Origin: Teredinibacter purpureus
Lineage (GTDB): Bacteria; Pseudomonadota; Gammaproteobacteria; Pseudomonadales; Cellvibrionaceae
DNA length: 64,000 nucleotides
Assembly (NCBI RefSeq): GCF_014217335.1
Contig: NZ_CP060092.1
Coordinates: forward strand, 1,691,501 to 1,755,500
Reading direction: 5' to 3'
Below, piece after piece: positions 28,159 to 37,508 of this stretch. The notes under the pieces were generated by a model. It made no database searches. It was not told the origin of the DNA and was given only the letters and a program-made list of their open reading frames with translations. Within the stretch, counting starts at the first letter, position 1. Each line of letters opens with the position of its first letter. The translations under genes and the position numbers were made by a program.

Positions 28159-29523
28159 GTGAAGATCTGTATTGTTATTGCGATGGCATTGTTAAGCTCG
28201 ATGTCAGTAACCGCTGAGAATTTGAAAGATATTTATTCTCTCGCGCTAGAGAATGACTACCGTTATAAAGTGGCGGAATCAAATTATCTTGCGCTTAGCG
28301 AAAGCCGCGCACTCGGTCGATCACGTTTGCTGCCAAGTCTCGTGGTAGAGGGGTCATTGGTGAACAGTGAAACTGAAAATGAGCGACTATCCTCTAATCC
28401 ATTTGCGGCGCCTAGCGAGACGACCAGCGGCACGATTAGTCAGCGTTATAGTGTGGTGTTATCTCAGCCGATAATCGACTTTTCTGCAGTCTATGGCTAT
28501 CAAAAAGGCAAAGGTACTGCTAAGCGTGCGGCCTTACAGTGGCAACAAGCAAAACACGCACTTATCGTGCGGGCGACCAGTGCCTACCTAAAAACGCTTA
28601 AAACGAATGCAGATTACACGGCAGCGCGCTCAGCAGAAGCGGCCTATAAAGCGCAATTGACATCAGTACAGCTTGCCTACGATACCGGGCTGGTGAGCTC
28701 TTCTGACTTGCTGCAAGTTAAATCAGCCTACGACAGTGCTACCGCTGAAAGAATCGTGGCGGAGAATAGTGTTCGGGTGCAGTTTTACGAGTTAATGCGT
28801 ATTACCGGTAGTGATCATGATGCGTTGGCGGGATTTGCGGAAAACTTTACGGTCGAAAAACCCAAGCCTGCGGTACTAAATGACTGGGTGGATATGGCAA
28901 AAGCACAAAATTTAGAGTTACATATAGCCAAAATATTCGAGCGTGAATATAAAAATAATTACAAAGAAAAAGCCTCGGCACACTTGCCAACGTTAACGGG
29001 GCGCTTAGGTTATAGCTACAATGATGACGCGAATAGTTTTAGCAACGATTCCCCCTATGACATGACGACAAGCGATATTTCAGCCTCGGTAACGCTTACC
29101 ATCCCCGTTTTTTCCGGTGGTGGTACCTCGGCGTCAACACGGCAGGCGCGTTATCAATACTATGAGCAGCGCGATAATCGCAATCTAGTTGAGCGGGATG
29201 TTATTCAAGAAACACGTGCGAACTATCTCAATACGCTAGCGGGCGTCGCAAATGTAAATGCACGAAAGGTTGCGCTAGAGTCCAGTTTGAGTGCGCTTAA
29301 TTCGGCGCAAGCCGGTTACAAAGAAGGCGTACTATCGGTTGTAGATCTATTGGAAGTGCAGCGTACGCACTATACGGCGTGGCGTTTGTATACCACCGCC
29401 ATTCACGATTACCTTATTGCTGGGCTGCAGCTTAAAAATGTTGCGGGAACCTTGTCGGGCGACGATATAGAGTATATTGATCGCTATTTAAGTGATGACA
29501 ATGCTGTGACAAAACCGTCTTAA
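28159..29523 (+). CDS. TolC-family outer-membrane efflux protein
   Basis: A 454-residue outer-membrane factor. It starts with a signal peptide (MKICIVIAMALLSSMSVTA, cleavage expected before ENLKD) and shows the two-fold TolC repeat: LALENDYRYKVAESNYLALS and RSRLLPSLVVEGS in the first half, then LELHIAKIFEREYKNNYKEK and SAHLPTLTGRLGYSY in the second, ending with YKEGVLSVVDLLEVQ. The GTG start is chosen because the next residues form the signal peptide. It should complete the tripartite pump with the RND pair upstream, although the thioesterase gene on the other strand intervenes. A strong terminator follows. Confidence 0.93.
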   Translation: MKICIVIAMALLSSMSVTAENLKDIYSLALENDYRYKVAESNYLALSESRALGRSRLLPSLVVEGSLVNSETENERLSSNPFAAPSETTSGTISQRYSVVLSQPIIDFSAVYGYQKGKGTAKRAALQWQQAKHALIVRATSAYLKTLKTNADYTAARSAEAAYKAQLTSVQLAYDTGLVSSSDLLQVKSAYDSATAERIVAENSVRVQFYELMRITGSDHDALAGFAENFTVEKPKPAVLNDWVDMAKAQNLELHIAKIFEREYKNNYKEKASAHLPTLTGRLGYSYNDDANSFSNDSPYDMTTSDISASVTLTIPVFSGGGTSASTRQARYQYYEQRDNRNLVERDVIQETRANYLNTLAGVANVNARKVALESSLSALNSAQAGYKEGVLSVVDLLEVQRTHYTAWRLYTTAIHDYLIAGLQLKNVAGTLSGDDIEYIDRYLSDDNAVTKPS

Positions 29524-29570
29524 TTTTTTTCTAACCCCTGTTTATCGTTTTACTCTCCTCAAGACGCTTT

Positions 29571-29604
29571 TGGCCACTGAAACTCTTTCAGTGGCCATTT
29601 TTTT
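29571..29604 (+). terminator. Strong intrinsic terminator after TolC-like gene
   Basis: TGGCCACTGAAA and TTTCAGTGGCCA form a perfect 12-pair stem with a three-base loop, followed by seven T. It is the clearest terminator in the window. Confidence 0.95.
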
Positions 29605-29677
29605 GATTAGTAAGTGTTGCATCTAACGCATTACAATCCGTCAATTTTGCCTCTTAACTCATCTGCTATAACACCCT

Positions 29678-29697
29678 ACCTGTAACAACTGACAACT
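29678..29697 (+). promoter_or_regulatory. lux-box-like site upstream of lipoprotein and lipoinitiation operon
   Basis: ACCTGTAACAACTGACAACT is CTGT-N8-ACAA with strong similarity to the site at 20401. A -10-like TATTGT at 29720-29725 follows, and the lipoprotein ATG is at 29760. If the downstream genes are co-transcribed, this site would control the FAAL operon too. Confidence 0.55.
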
Positions 29698-29759
29698 CAC
29701 ATTAATCACGAAAAAGAATTATTGTAACGGCATAAATTTGAACTCAGGAGAGTTTTGTA

Positions 29760-31463
29760 ATGTTTAGCAATAGTTCCAAATTCTGCGTCGTGACACTGAT
29801 GCTGTTGGCCATGATAAGTTGCGGCGGAAAAGTCGAAAGCGAATTGACGGCAGCTGAAAATCAAATTCAAGTACAAAAAATACAGAACCTTCAAGTGGTT
29901 GGCTTGTGGCGTTCGCCGGAGTCGGCTACAGGTTTTGAATTCTTTTCGTCGGTTATTAATGGCCCCGAAGCAAGCGGCCTAAAAACGGGCCGGGTACTCG
30001 ATGGCAATAGTGTTAAACATCAATTCTGGTGGACGGCATCGGCGGACGGGAAAATTCAATTGAATCTCGTTAGCCCGAACTGTAATGCGCGGCCTTTGAG
30101 TTACTGTGAAGCGAGTGAGCAGGTAACGATTACCGCACGAGGCGATAATGCTAAAAGCTCCATATGGACAATTGAGTACGATCAAGATTATGACAATATC
30201 AGTGATCGTACCGACGTATACCCGTACACAAAAGAACTGATTGGCATCGAAGATTTTAGCCATAACGAATTGTATTTGCAGGAGTCGGAGTATTTCGCTT
30301 TTGCAACTCGATTGGACGTGTCTGGAACGCAGGTGAGTGTTCACCTGATTCACCTGGATGAAACGCTTGTTGCACACGGTGAATTGATGGCTGCGGGAGC
30401 CGATCTGGTGCAGCTGGCAACGACCGAAGATGCGAGTGTCATCGAGTCTCAGTCGTTTTATGTGGAAGGCGTGGGTTACCGCGATCTAGAGGTACAAAAA
30501 ACGTATCAAAACGTCGTGCTCCGAAAGTCCAGCGGTAATGGATTCAGCGTGGCCTACGATATTGAAACGGAAGTACTTATACCGGCGGAATTGGACGGTT
30601 TACGCATCGATACTGGCAGTACTCAAGAGCGTGTGAGCTTTACACGCGTTGGCAATACCGTTGGCGATTTTTTAACGGAGAGTCGAGTGTCTAACGGCAT
30701 GATAGCGGCGGGCAAACAGTTTGTTACCTTTATCCCTTATCTGTTTAACGACGAAATTGTTTTACTGGGTGCGGGAAATAGACTTAGTTTTAATACGGAT
30801 GAAGCCGGTTCTTTGTCGCGTGATGATATTAACGCAGGGGAAAATGCTCGGGCCGTTAATTTTACGTGGCAAGAAAACGACGGTGGTGAACTGTTGTTGA
30901 CGTTAGACGGTGGTGACACAGTTGGCATTCGATTTGTAAAACCCATAACGGGCGGCTATCAAGTTCTCTACAGTATCGATAGCGAGGAGCATGGTGAAGC
31001 CTACGTTATTCATGATTTATTCGAATCAAAATTGCGGATGGATATGTCCGACCAAATACCCGGAAAATTTCGATTTTCATCGTCGACCCCGAATGGTTTC
31101 GGAGAAACGGAATTGTCCTTTAATGAAGACGGTAGCGTGACGTTTACTGATCTTGCAGATCTTTCTGGCTACTGGTTTTTTGATGAATTCAATAATGTTG
31201 TAAGTTTTGAATGTGTAGATTTGTTAGGACAGCAAATAGACATATACCAAGAGTGTTTTGACTACTTTCAATCCATTGAAGAAAACCCCATGGTGGACTT
31301 TGCACATATTCGTCGTATTGGTTTTATGTATGAAGGTGATGGCATGTTGCGGGCGCAGTATGACGCAAACTTCTGGGGAGGAATGTTTGGAAAGCCGGAT
31401 GGTGGGTATCAAGGTGTGTCTATGACGTATCGCGTTAGGCGAGTCGGCGCATCTGACAAATAA
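29760..31463 (+). CDS. Large secreted lipoprotein of unknown function
   Basis: A 567-residue protein I do not recognise. It begins with a lipoprotein signal (MFSNSSKFCVVTLMLLAMIS before CGG), so it should be lipid-anchored, facing the periplasm or cell surface. The rest is acidic and rich in beta-type segments, with repeated short stretches such as FRFSSSTPNGFGETELSFN and a conserved-looking WFFDEFNNV region, and no enzyme motif that I can name. It ends 79 bases before the VOC gene of the lipoinitiation operon and has its own candidate quorum-controlled promoter. Roles in surface interaction with the lipopeptide, immunity or an unrelated envelope function are all open. A Shine-Dalgarno-like AGGAG precedes the start. 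Confidence 0.85.
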   Translation: MFSNSSKFCVVTLMLLAMISCGGKVESELTAAENQIQVQKIQNLQVVGLWRSPESATGFEFFSSVINGPEASGLKTGRVLDGNSVKHQFWWTASADGKIQLNLVSPNCNARPLSYCEASEQVTITARGDNAKSSIWTIEYDQDYDNISDRTDVYPYTKELIGIEDFSHNELYLQESEYFAFATRLDVSGTQVSVHLIHLDETLVAHGELMAAGADLVQLATTEDASVIESQSFYVEGVGYRDLEVQKTYQNVVLRKSSGNGFSVAYDIETEVLIPAELDGLRIDTGSTQERVSFTRVGNTVGDFLTESRVSNGMIAAGKQFVTFIPYLFNDEIVLLGAGNRLSFNTDEAGSLSRDDINAGENARAVNFTWQENDGGELLLTLDGGDTVGIRFVKPITGGYQVLYSIDSEEHGEAYVIHDLFESKLRMDMSDQIPGKFRFSSSTPNGFGETELSFNEDGSVTFTDLADLSGYWFFDEFNNVVSFECVDLLGQQIDIYQECFDYFQSIEENPMVDFAHIRRIGFMYEGDGMLRAQYDANFWGGMFGKPDGGYQGVSMTYRVRRVGASDK

Positions 31464-31542
31464 ATGAGATACAAATGTTGCTTATTGGTTTTATCGAGCG
31501 ACGACTAAAATAACTAAGCAACGATGATAGCGGAGAAGCGTC

Positions 31543-32034
31543 ATGAGTAGATATCTAGGATCGAATTCAAGAATTGATCATATCGCAATTGCTGTAAATA
31601 ACATTGATGAAGCGTTGTTCTTATACGAAGACGTATTTGGCTTTGAATTGCTAGCGAGAAGAGATATACAAGGCCAGTTTACGGGAATGCGATCGGCGGA
31701 GTTAGATGCCGGTGGTTTTAAAATAGTGCTGGTTCAAGGCACAGACCCTGAGTCGCAGGTTTCACGGTATGTGGAAAAGTACGGTACTGGCGTACAGCAT
31801 GTAGCGGTTGAGGTTAGTGATGTCGATTTTGTCGAAAAAACGCTGGCGTCATCCGGTATTAAATTTGCCACAAATGTGATTCGCGGCAAAGAGCTCACAC
31901 AAATATTTACGCAGCGTGATACTAACTCGGGAATGATGTTTGAGTTCATCTCTCGGTCAGCGTCAGGTGCGAAGTTTGAAGAGAATAATATTTTAAGTTT
32001 ATTCAAGCAGCTTGAAGCTGCTGAAGCGTACTAG
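31543..32034 (+). CDS. VOC-superfamily metalloprotein, epimerase or dioxygenase-like
   Basis: A 163-residue vicinal-oxygen-chelate protein made of two beta-alpha-beta-beta-beta units. Putative metal ligands are H13 (IDHIAIAV), H86 (GVQHVAVEV) and E134 (MMFEFIS). The first unit resembles methylmalonyl-CoA epimerase (IDEALFLYEDVFGFEL); the second resembles the catalytic half of 4-hydroxyphenylpyruvate dioxygenase (GVQHVAV and QIFTQRD). The two families cannot be separated by reading. It is the first gene of the FAAL operon, ending 16 bases before the FAAL start, so it probably makes or modifies an acid used in lipoinitiation or by the next module. A simple resistance role (glyoxalase or bleomycin-binding type) is a weaker alternative. 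Confidence 0.78.
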   Translation: MSRYLGSNSRIDHIAIAVNNIDEALFLYEDVFGFELLARRDIQGQFTGMRSAELDAGGFKIVLVQGTDPESQVSRYVEKYGTGVQHVAVEVSDVDFVEKTLASSGIKFATNVIRGKELTQIFTQRDTNSGMMFEFISRSASGAKFEENNILSLFKQLEAAEAY

Positions 32035-32050
32035 TGGGAAGGGCACGATT

Positions 32051-34084
32051 ATGGAAAGTAATACAATTTTACATTACATCGAAAGAAACGCGTTTGAAAA
32101 CCCACTGGGTATTGCGTTTACATTTTTGAATGAAACCGGCGAGAAAGCGAATGAGCTAACCAATGAAGCGCTTTGGCAGGAAGTGCGCGCCGTTGCGACT
32201 TACTTAGCGTCGTTTGCTGAAAAAGGCAGCCGGATTTTACTGTTCTATCCCCCAGGGTTGGAATACATCACGTCATTCTATGGCTGCTTGTTAGCCGAAA
32301 TGATAGCGGTGCCTTTGTATCCACCGAGAAAAAGTACGAAGTCAGATAGGTTGGTGAAAGTGTGTGAAAGCTGTCACTCAACATTGGCGCTAGTGGCCGA
32401 AGCAGAATCTGAGAATCTAAAGCGTATTTGGGCACAACAAAATACCGATAACCTGCCGCTGGAATTTCATGTACTAACGAACAATAGCGCATTGGAACTA
32501 AAGGCTTTTGACCTTGCACGTTTTAACCCAGCAGATGTGGCGTTTTTACAGTATACCTCCGGTTCTACCGGTGTGCCTAAAGGCGTGATGATCACCCATG
32601 GCAATATCCTCGGGAATACTGAATCGCTAACCTTAACGAACAATGCCAATGGCGATGATATCTTCGTGAATTGGTTGCCGCTGTTTCATGATATGGGCCT
32701 TGTCTGTACTTTACTGTGGCCTGTATACCTAGGTGTGCAGTCGGTCATGATGGCCCCAGCAACATTTGTGCGTAACCCTTTAATTTGGCTGCAATCAATT
32801 AATCGTTACAGGGGAAGTGTTTGCGGCGCACCTAATTTTGCTTATGACCTATGTGTAAACCGCATAGACGAATCGGAATTACAAGACATCGATCTTTCCT
32901 GTTGGAAAGTGGCATTTAATTCGGCTGAACCGGTTCGAGCGGAAACCTTAAAGAATTTCTCTCGTAAATTTGGCGAGTGTGGCTATAGCCACGCTGCATT
33001 CTATCCTGGCTATGGCATGGCAGAGGCCACCGTCTTTATTTCAGGTGGTACGCGTGAAGATGGCCCTACTTTGCTGTCAGTCGACAAGCGTGAATTAGCG
33101 GAAAACAAACTGGTTATTGATGACAGTGCGAATGATTCGTCCGTTGATGTTGTCAGTTGTGGTCGAGCACTTTCGCCCCATTCGTTGAAAATCGTAGAAC
33201 CTAATACCAAAGAAGAACTACCGGAAGGCTGCGTAGGTGAAATTTGGTTTTCAGGGCCGAGCTTGTCACCAGGTTACTGGGATTTAGCCACAATTTCGAA
33301 AGAAGTGTTCGGTCAATCAATTGTAAATGCAGGTACTGAAGACGCAGCCTACTTTAGAACGGGCGATCTTGGCTCGGTAGTAAAAGGTGAACTATTTGTT
33401 ACTGGCCGCATGAAGGATGTGATTATTGTTCACGGCAAGAACTATTACCCTCAAGATATCGAACACTCCAGCGTGACAAGCCATGAAGCCTTAAGACCCG
33501 GTTATTGCGCGGCGTTTTCCGTAGACTCTAACGGTATCGAAAAACTGGTGGTGGCAGCAGAAGTTGATCGTAAGTTTGTACGAAAAATTGATTTCGATGA
33601 AGTCTGTAGCGCCGTTCGACAAGCGGTATTTGATGATCATTCCTTAAGTGTTGAAGAAGTGATATTGCTAAAACCTAACCGTATACCGGTAACTTCTAGC
33701 GGAAAAATACAGCGTGCCGCCACTAAGGCGTTATATGTGAAAGGTGAGCTGGAAATAATGTCTACAGGTACTCCTGCCGTAGTGGTAGAGGAGGTGCTAA
33801 CGGAGGTTGAGTCTGCGATTAGCGCAATATGGAAAGGCGTTCTAAATCTGGATTGCCTCGGCTTGCATGACAACTTTTTCGATCGAGGTGGCAATTCGTT
33901 GTCAGCAATCGAGATTGCTTCGAAGATTAAGAAAGCTTACTCCGAGGTGTGCTTTAGCCACGAAGAATTATTGGAAATGCCGACGGTTGCAAAAATGGCA
34001 GAGTATATCCAATTGAAAAGCGATTATGTTGTGCGTTCAAATCAGCGCGCAGAAGCGACATCTGGAAAGGTGATAATGATATGA
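32051..34084 (+). CDS. Fatty acyl-AMP ligase fused to an acyl carrier protein (lipoinitiation module)
   Basis: A 677-residue loading protein. Residues about 10-580 form an adenylate-forming domain of the FAAL type (YTSGSTGVPKGVMITHGNI, NWLPLFHDMGLV, YGMAEATVFISGG, YFRTGDLG). Residues about 590-660 form a carrier domain (DNFFDRGGNSLSA, Ser attachment site). FAALs activate free fatty acids as adenylates and pass them to a carrier, so this should start the peptide with a fatty acyl group. The ATG at 32051 is chosen because GGGAAGGG lies just upstream and the alternative at 32012 overlaps the VOC gene. The stop overlaps the next NRPS start by four bases. Confidence 0.94.
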   Translation: MESNTILHYIERNAFENPLGIAFTFLNETGEKANELTNEALWQEVRAVATYLASFAEKGSRILLFYPPGLEYITSFYGCLLAEMIAVPLYPPRKSTKSDRLVKVCESCHSTLALVAEAESENLKRIWAQQNTDNLPLEFHVLTNNSALELKAFDLARFNPADVAFLQYTSGSTGVPKGVMITHGNILGNTESLTLTNNANGDDIFVNWLPLFHDMGLVCTLLWPVYLGVQSVMMAPATFVRNPLIWLQSINRYRGSVCGAPNFAYDLCVNRIDESELQDIDLSCWKVAFNSAEPVRAETLKNFSRKFGECGYSHAAFYPGYGMAEATVFISGGTREDGPTLLSVDKRELAENKLVIDDSANDSSVDVVSCGRALSPHSLKIVEPNTKEELPEGCVGEIWFSGPSLSPGYWDLATISKEVFGQSIVNAGTEDAAYFRTGDLGSVVKGELFVTGRMKDVIIVHGKNYYPQDIEHSSVTSHEALRPGYCAAFSVDSNGIEKLVVAAEVDRKFVRKIDFDEVCSAVRQAVFDDHSLSVEEVILLKPNRIPVTSSGKIQRAATKALYVKGELEIMSTGTPAVVVEEVLTEVESAISAIWKGVLNLDCLGLHDNFFDRGGNSLSAIEIASKIKKAYSEVCFSHEELLEMPTVAKMAEYIQLKSDYVVRSNQRAEATSGKVIMI

Positions 34085-37000
34085 AGGCGAATAGATTATT
34101 ACGCGCGTTGTTTAAAGCAGGCGCAGATGTTGCGTTGGAGGATGGGCGTATCGCGCTTAAAAATTGCGATAACGTATCAGACGAAATACTTGAGCAGGTA
34201 CGTGAAACAAAGAGCGAACTTATTGAATTGCTTAAAAGATTGGACCGCGCTGACCGTGCGGTACCTATGATAGGTGATGATGTAAAAAGTGGCGAATACG
34301 AAAGCCCTGTTGTGATGGCCCAAGAAAGCATGTTGTTTATGGAAGAGCTCTCCGAGGGCGAGACCTACTACAACATCCCGACAGCCTACACCATAACCGG
34401 TGAACTGAGCCTTAGGTCGTTATCCGCGTCGATCGATGCGCTGGTACAGAAACATGATGTTCTTCGTTCTACCTACGAATTTAAAGCTGGGAAATATGTC
34501 CGAAAAATAGGTGTCGCTCCGACCGCTACTTTACAGCTGCGTGACCTTACGGTTGACGTACAATTTGAATCTGAAACGTTAAAGATGCGTTTGCAGGACG
34601 AGGCAAATTACTGTTTCGACTTGTCGGTAGAAATTCCGATTCGGGTAGTACTATTTAAAATTGCCGATGAACACTATATTTTGAGCCTCAATATTCATCA
34701 CATTGCAGCCGATGGTTGGAGTGCAAAACAGATTGTTAAAGATATTAGCGATGGGTACGCGCAAGCACAAACAATCAGTGACACCGATGCGATGTCTTCG
34801 GCGACGTCTGACTATTGTTATGCTGATTTTGCACACTGGAACGAAGATTGGCGCGATAGTAAAGCGTTTGTAGAAGCCGAGCACTATTGGTTAGAAAGCT
34901 TAGCCGACGCGCCCGATATTCACAGTGTCGCAACGGATTACCCTCGGCCTGCCGTATTGCCGGTCACGGGTGATACCTATCGCCACACGTTATCACTAGA
35001 GATTATTGATAAACTGAAATCTGAAGCGAAAGCGCACAATACTACAACCTTTACACTATTGCAGGCCGCTTTCGCGGGGTTTATAGCGCGGTATAGTGGC
35101 GAAAGTGATATTGTTTTTGGTACTGCAATGTCGAACCGAAACCCGGTTGAATTCGTCGAGACGGTTGGTTTGTTTGCGAATACTTTAGCGTTGCGTTACA
35201 ACGCAGAGCAAACACAGTCGTTTTCAGAATTAGTGGCCCAGGCAAAGGATGTTAGCCAGAACGCCCAGCGATTTCAGCAATACCCATTTGATGCATTGGT
35301 CAATGCGGTTTGCCCTGTACGAAGTCTCTCGTGCAACCCTATTGTTCAAATAATGTTGGTGATGCAAGAAGATGCAGCGCGAAACCTCGACCTAGACGGC
35401 GTGTCAGTTGCGTTGCGCGATCATCGTCAAAATGTATCCAAGTTTGATTTCACCGTTCATTGTTTTACCGATGCGAAGATACCTCGTTTAGAGTGGGAAT
35501 TTAACACTCATTTGTTCTCGCTCGAGACTATCATCGCAATGTCCGAACACTTCGAGTGTATTCTTGATCAGTGGTTAACGGATACAAGTGCCATTCTCGG
35601 CCATGCACAATTTTCATTAGTCGCGCCTTTGAAAGAGTCTTCTCTAGCGCCGTTAGATGAGCCTATCGCCGATACTTTACATCACTCATTCTTAGACGCA
35701 GTGCAAGCTAACCCCAGCGCAATTGCTGTGCGCGAGGGTGAACGTAGCTTTACCTATGCCGATATCGATCGCCAGTCAGATGCGGTCGCTCAGTATCTGC
35801 ATACCGTGACGGAAGGCGAATCGAAACCGATTGGCGTTTGCCTTGAACGTTCGGTTGAACTGATTGTTGCGATGCTGGGTATTTTTAAACAGGGCAGTAT
35901 TTACGTACCTTTGGATTTTGATTACCCGACAGAGCGCATTAATCGCATGGTTGACGATGCCAACACATCCTTAATTATCGTTGATAATGGTGCTAGAGCA
36001 GCGTGTTTACCAGATTCCGCAGATATTGTAATGGTGTCGACTATCCTCGAAAACACTACTGATCTCCAGTATCCGCTTTCGAGTAATCCTGAGTTGCCGG
36101 CCTATGTTATTTACACCTCGGGTTCTACAGGTGCACCTAAAGGTGTGCTAGTGCCCCATAAAAGTTTATTTCATTCGTTAAAAGCGAATGCACAGCGAAT
36201 GAATTTTACTGAGAACGATTCTATGCCAACGGTAGGTTCGCAAGCCTTTGGGGTATCGTTATTGGAAATATTATTGCCCCTTACCAACGGCGGTGTGGTT
36301 GAAATAATTCCAAAGGTCGCGGTGAAAGATTTGTCCGAATTAATTGCCAATACCCAAACCGTTACTGTTTTTCATGCGGTGCCAAGTTTAATGCAGCAGT
36401 GGCTCGATAATGTGAAAAGTGGCCCTACCACGTTGTATCCTAATTTACGATTATTGCTGGTAGGCGGTGAAGCTGTTTCCCATGAATTGCTCGAGGCATT
36501 ACGTGAGTGGCGGCCAAACATCCAGATTCTGGAACTCTACGGCATGACGGAGTCTTCGGTGGTGTGCAGTAGTTACGAGCCAACAGCTGAAAAACACGCG
36601 CATTATTGTATTGGCAGGCCTCATTCAAACGCATTTTTTTATGTGCTCAACGAGCATCTGCGCGAGCAGCCCATTGGTGTTCCTGGTGAGCTATATATCG
36701 GTGGGCAATCACTGGCTAACGGGTACCTGAACAAGCCCGACGTGACCGCACAAAGCTTTGTTGACAGCCCTTTCCTCGGCACTAAAAAACTGTATAAAAC
36801 AGGGGATAGAGTCCGTTGTTTAAGGGATGGCCATTATGAGTTTCTAGGGCGCGTTGATAATCAAGTGAGTTTACGCGGTGTGCGTATCGAACTGGGTGAA
36901 ATTGAAACGCTTGTGGATAGTTTGGCTTTTGTTCAAAAGGCTATCGCGCAAGTGATGACCTTAGCTAACAACGAGAAAACGCTGGTGCTTTTCTTTGTGG

Positions 37001-37488
37001 GTATTAGTGATGAGAAAGGTGAGTCGAGTGTGCAACGCGATGCAATTCGTGAGCATTTATCGGCTTATCTTCCTGACCATATGCGTCCGTCCATCATTCA
37101 ATCGATAGAGCGTTTTCCGTTGAACCCCAATGGGAAAGTCGACCGAAAGAAACTACCTTTGCCGACGATTTCCTCACATTCAGAAGCGCCCGATTCATCG
37201 TTGGAGCATGAAATTCTAGCGCTTTGGGCAGAGGTCTTGGGCAGAGAAACTATCGGTGTAACGGATAACTTTTTCGAGATTGGTGGCCATTCACTAATGG
37301 CATCTAAATTAGTGGCAAAGTTGCGAGCAAAATATGAAGTTGATTTGCCGCTAAAAACTATGTTTGAAGCATCGAACGTTAGACTGTGTGCAGGCCGAAT
37401 TGAAAAGGCTTTGCAGAAAAAATTTGCAACGGAATTGATTATTTCCGACCATTTATTGGAAAGCGATTTCGAAGAGCTCGCCGTATAA
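34081..37488 (+). CDS. Non-ribosomal peptide synthetase, docking-C-A-PCP, A domain lacking Asp235
   Basis: A 1135-residue single module translationally coupled to the FAAL-ACP gene, so it is the likely first extension module, accepting the fatty acyl chain. It has a TubC-like docking segment (1-60), C (about 75-510, NIHHIAADGWS), A (about 530-1040, A10 NGKVDRKKLP) and PCP (GGHSLM). The C domain start (MAQESMLFMEELSEGE) differs from the QQRLW form of the other C domains, fitting an acyl-accepting starter type. The pocket code reads GVLHLGLVVK: Asp235, which binds the alpha-amino group, is Gly (QAFGVSLLEIL). A hydroxy, keto, aryl or beta-amino acid is therefore possible. Fungal hydroxyisovalerate codes also start with G, but the substrate is not assignable. 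It ends 20 bases before the exporter gene. Confidence 0.94.
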   Translation: MKANRLLRALFKAGADVALEDGRIALKNCDNVSDEILEQVRETKSELIELLKRLDRADRAVPMIGDDVKSGEYESPVVMAQESMLFMEELSEGETYYNIPTAYTITGELSLRSLSASIDALVQKHDVLRSTYEFKAGKYVRKIGVAPTATLQLRDLTVDVQFESETLKMRLQDEANYCFDLSVEIPIRVVLFKIADEHYILSLNIHHIAADGWSAKQIVKDISDGYAQAQTISDTDAMSSATSDYCYADFAHWNEDWRDSKAFVEAEHYWLESLADAPDIHSVATDYPRPAVLPVTGDTYRHTLSLEIIDKLKSEAKAHNTTTFTLLQAAFAGFIARYSGESDIVFGTAMSNRNPVEFVETVGLFANTLALRYNAEQTQSFSELVAQAKDVSQNAQRFQQYPFDALVNAVCPVRSLSCNPIVQIMLVMQEDAARNLDLDGVSVALRDHRQNVSKFDFTVHCFTDAKIPRLEWEFNTHLFSLETIIAMSEHFECILDQWLTDTSAILGHAQFSLVAPLKESSLAPLDEPIADTLHHSFLDAVQANPSAIAVREGERSFTYADIDRQSDAVAQYLHTVTEGESKPIGVCLERSVELIVAMLGIFKQGSIYVPLDFDYPTERINRMVDDANTSLIIVDNGARAACLPDSADIVMVSTILENTTDLQYPLSSNPELPAYVIYTSGSTGAPKGVLVPHKSLFHSLKANAQRMNFTENDSMPTVGSQAFGVSLLEILLPLTNGGVVEIIPKVAVKDLSELIANTQTVTVFHAVPSLMQQWLDNVKSGPTTLYPNLRLLLVGGEAVSHELLEALREWRPNIQILELYGMTESSVVCSSYEPTAEKHAHYCIGRPHSNAFFYVLNEHLREQPIGVPGELYIGGQSLANGYLNKPDVTAQSFVDSPFLGTKKLYKTGDRVRCLRDGHYEFLGRVDNQVSLRGVRIELGEIETLVDSLAFVQKAIAQVMTLANNEKTLVLFFVGISDEKGESSVQRDAIREHLSAYLPDHMRPSIIQSIERFPLNPNGKVDRKKLPLPTISSHSEAPDSSLEHEILALWAEVLGRETIGVTDNFFEIGGHSLMASKLVAKLRAKYEVDLPLKTMFEASNVRLCAGRIEKALQKKFATELIISDHLLESDFEELAV

Positions 37489-37508
37489 GCATTATTCTGG
37501 AGAATGAC

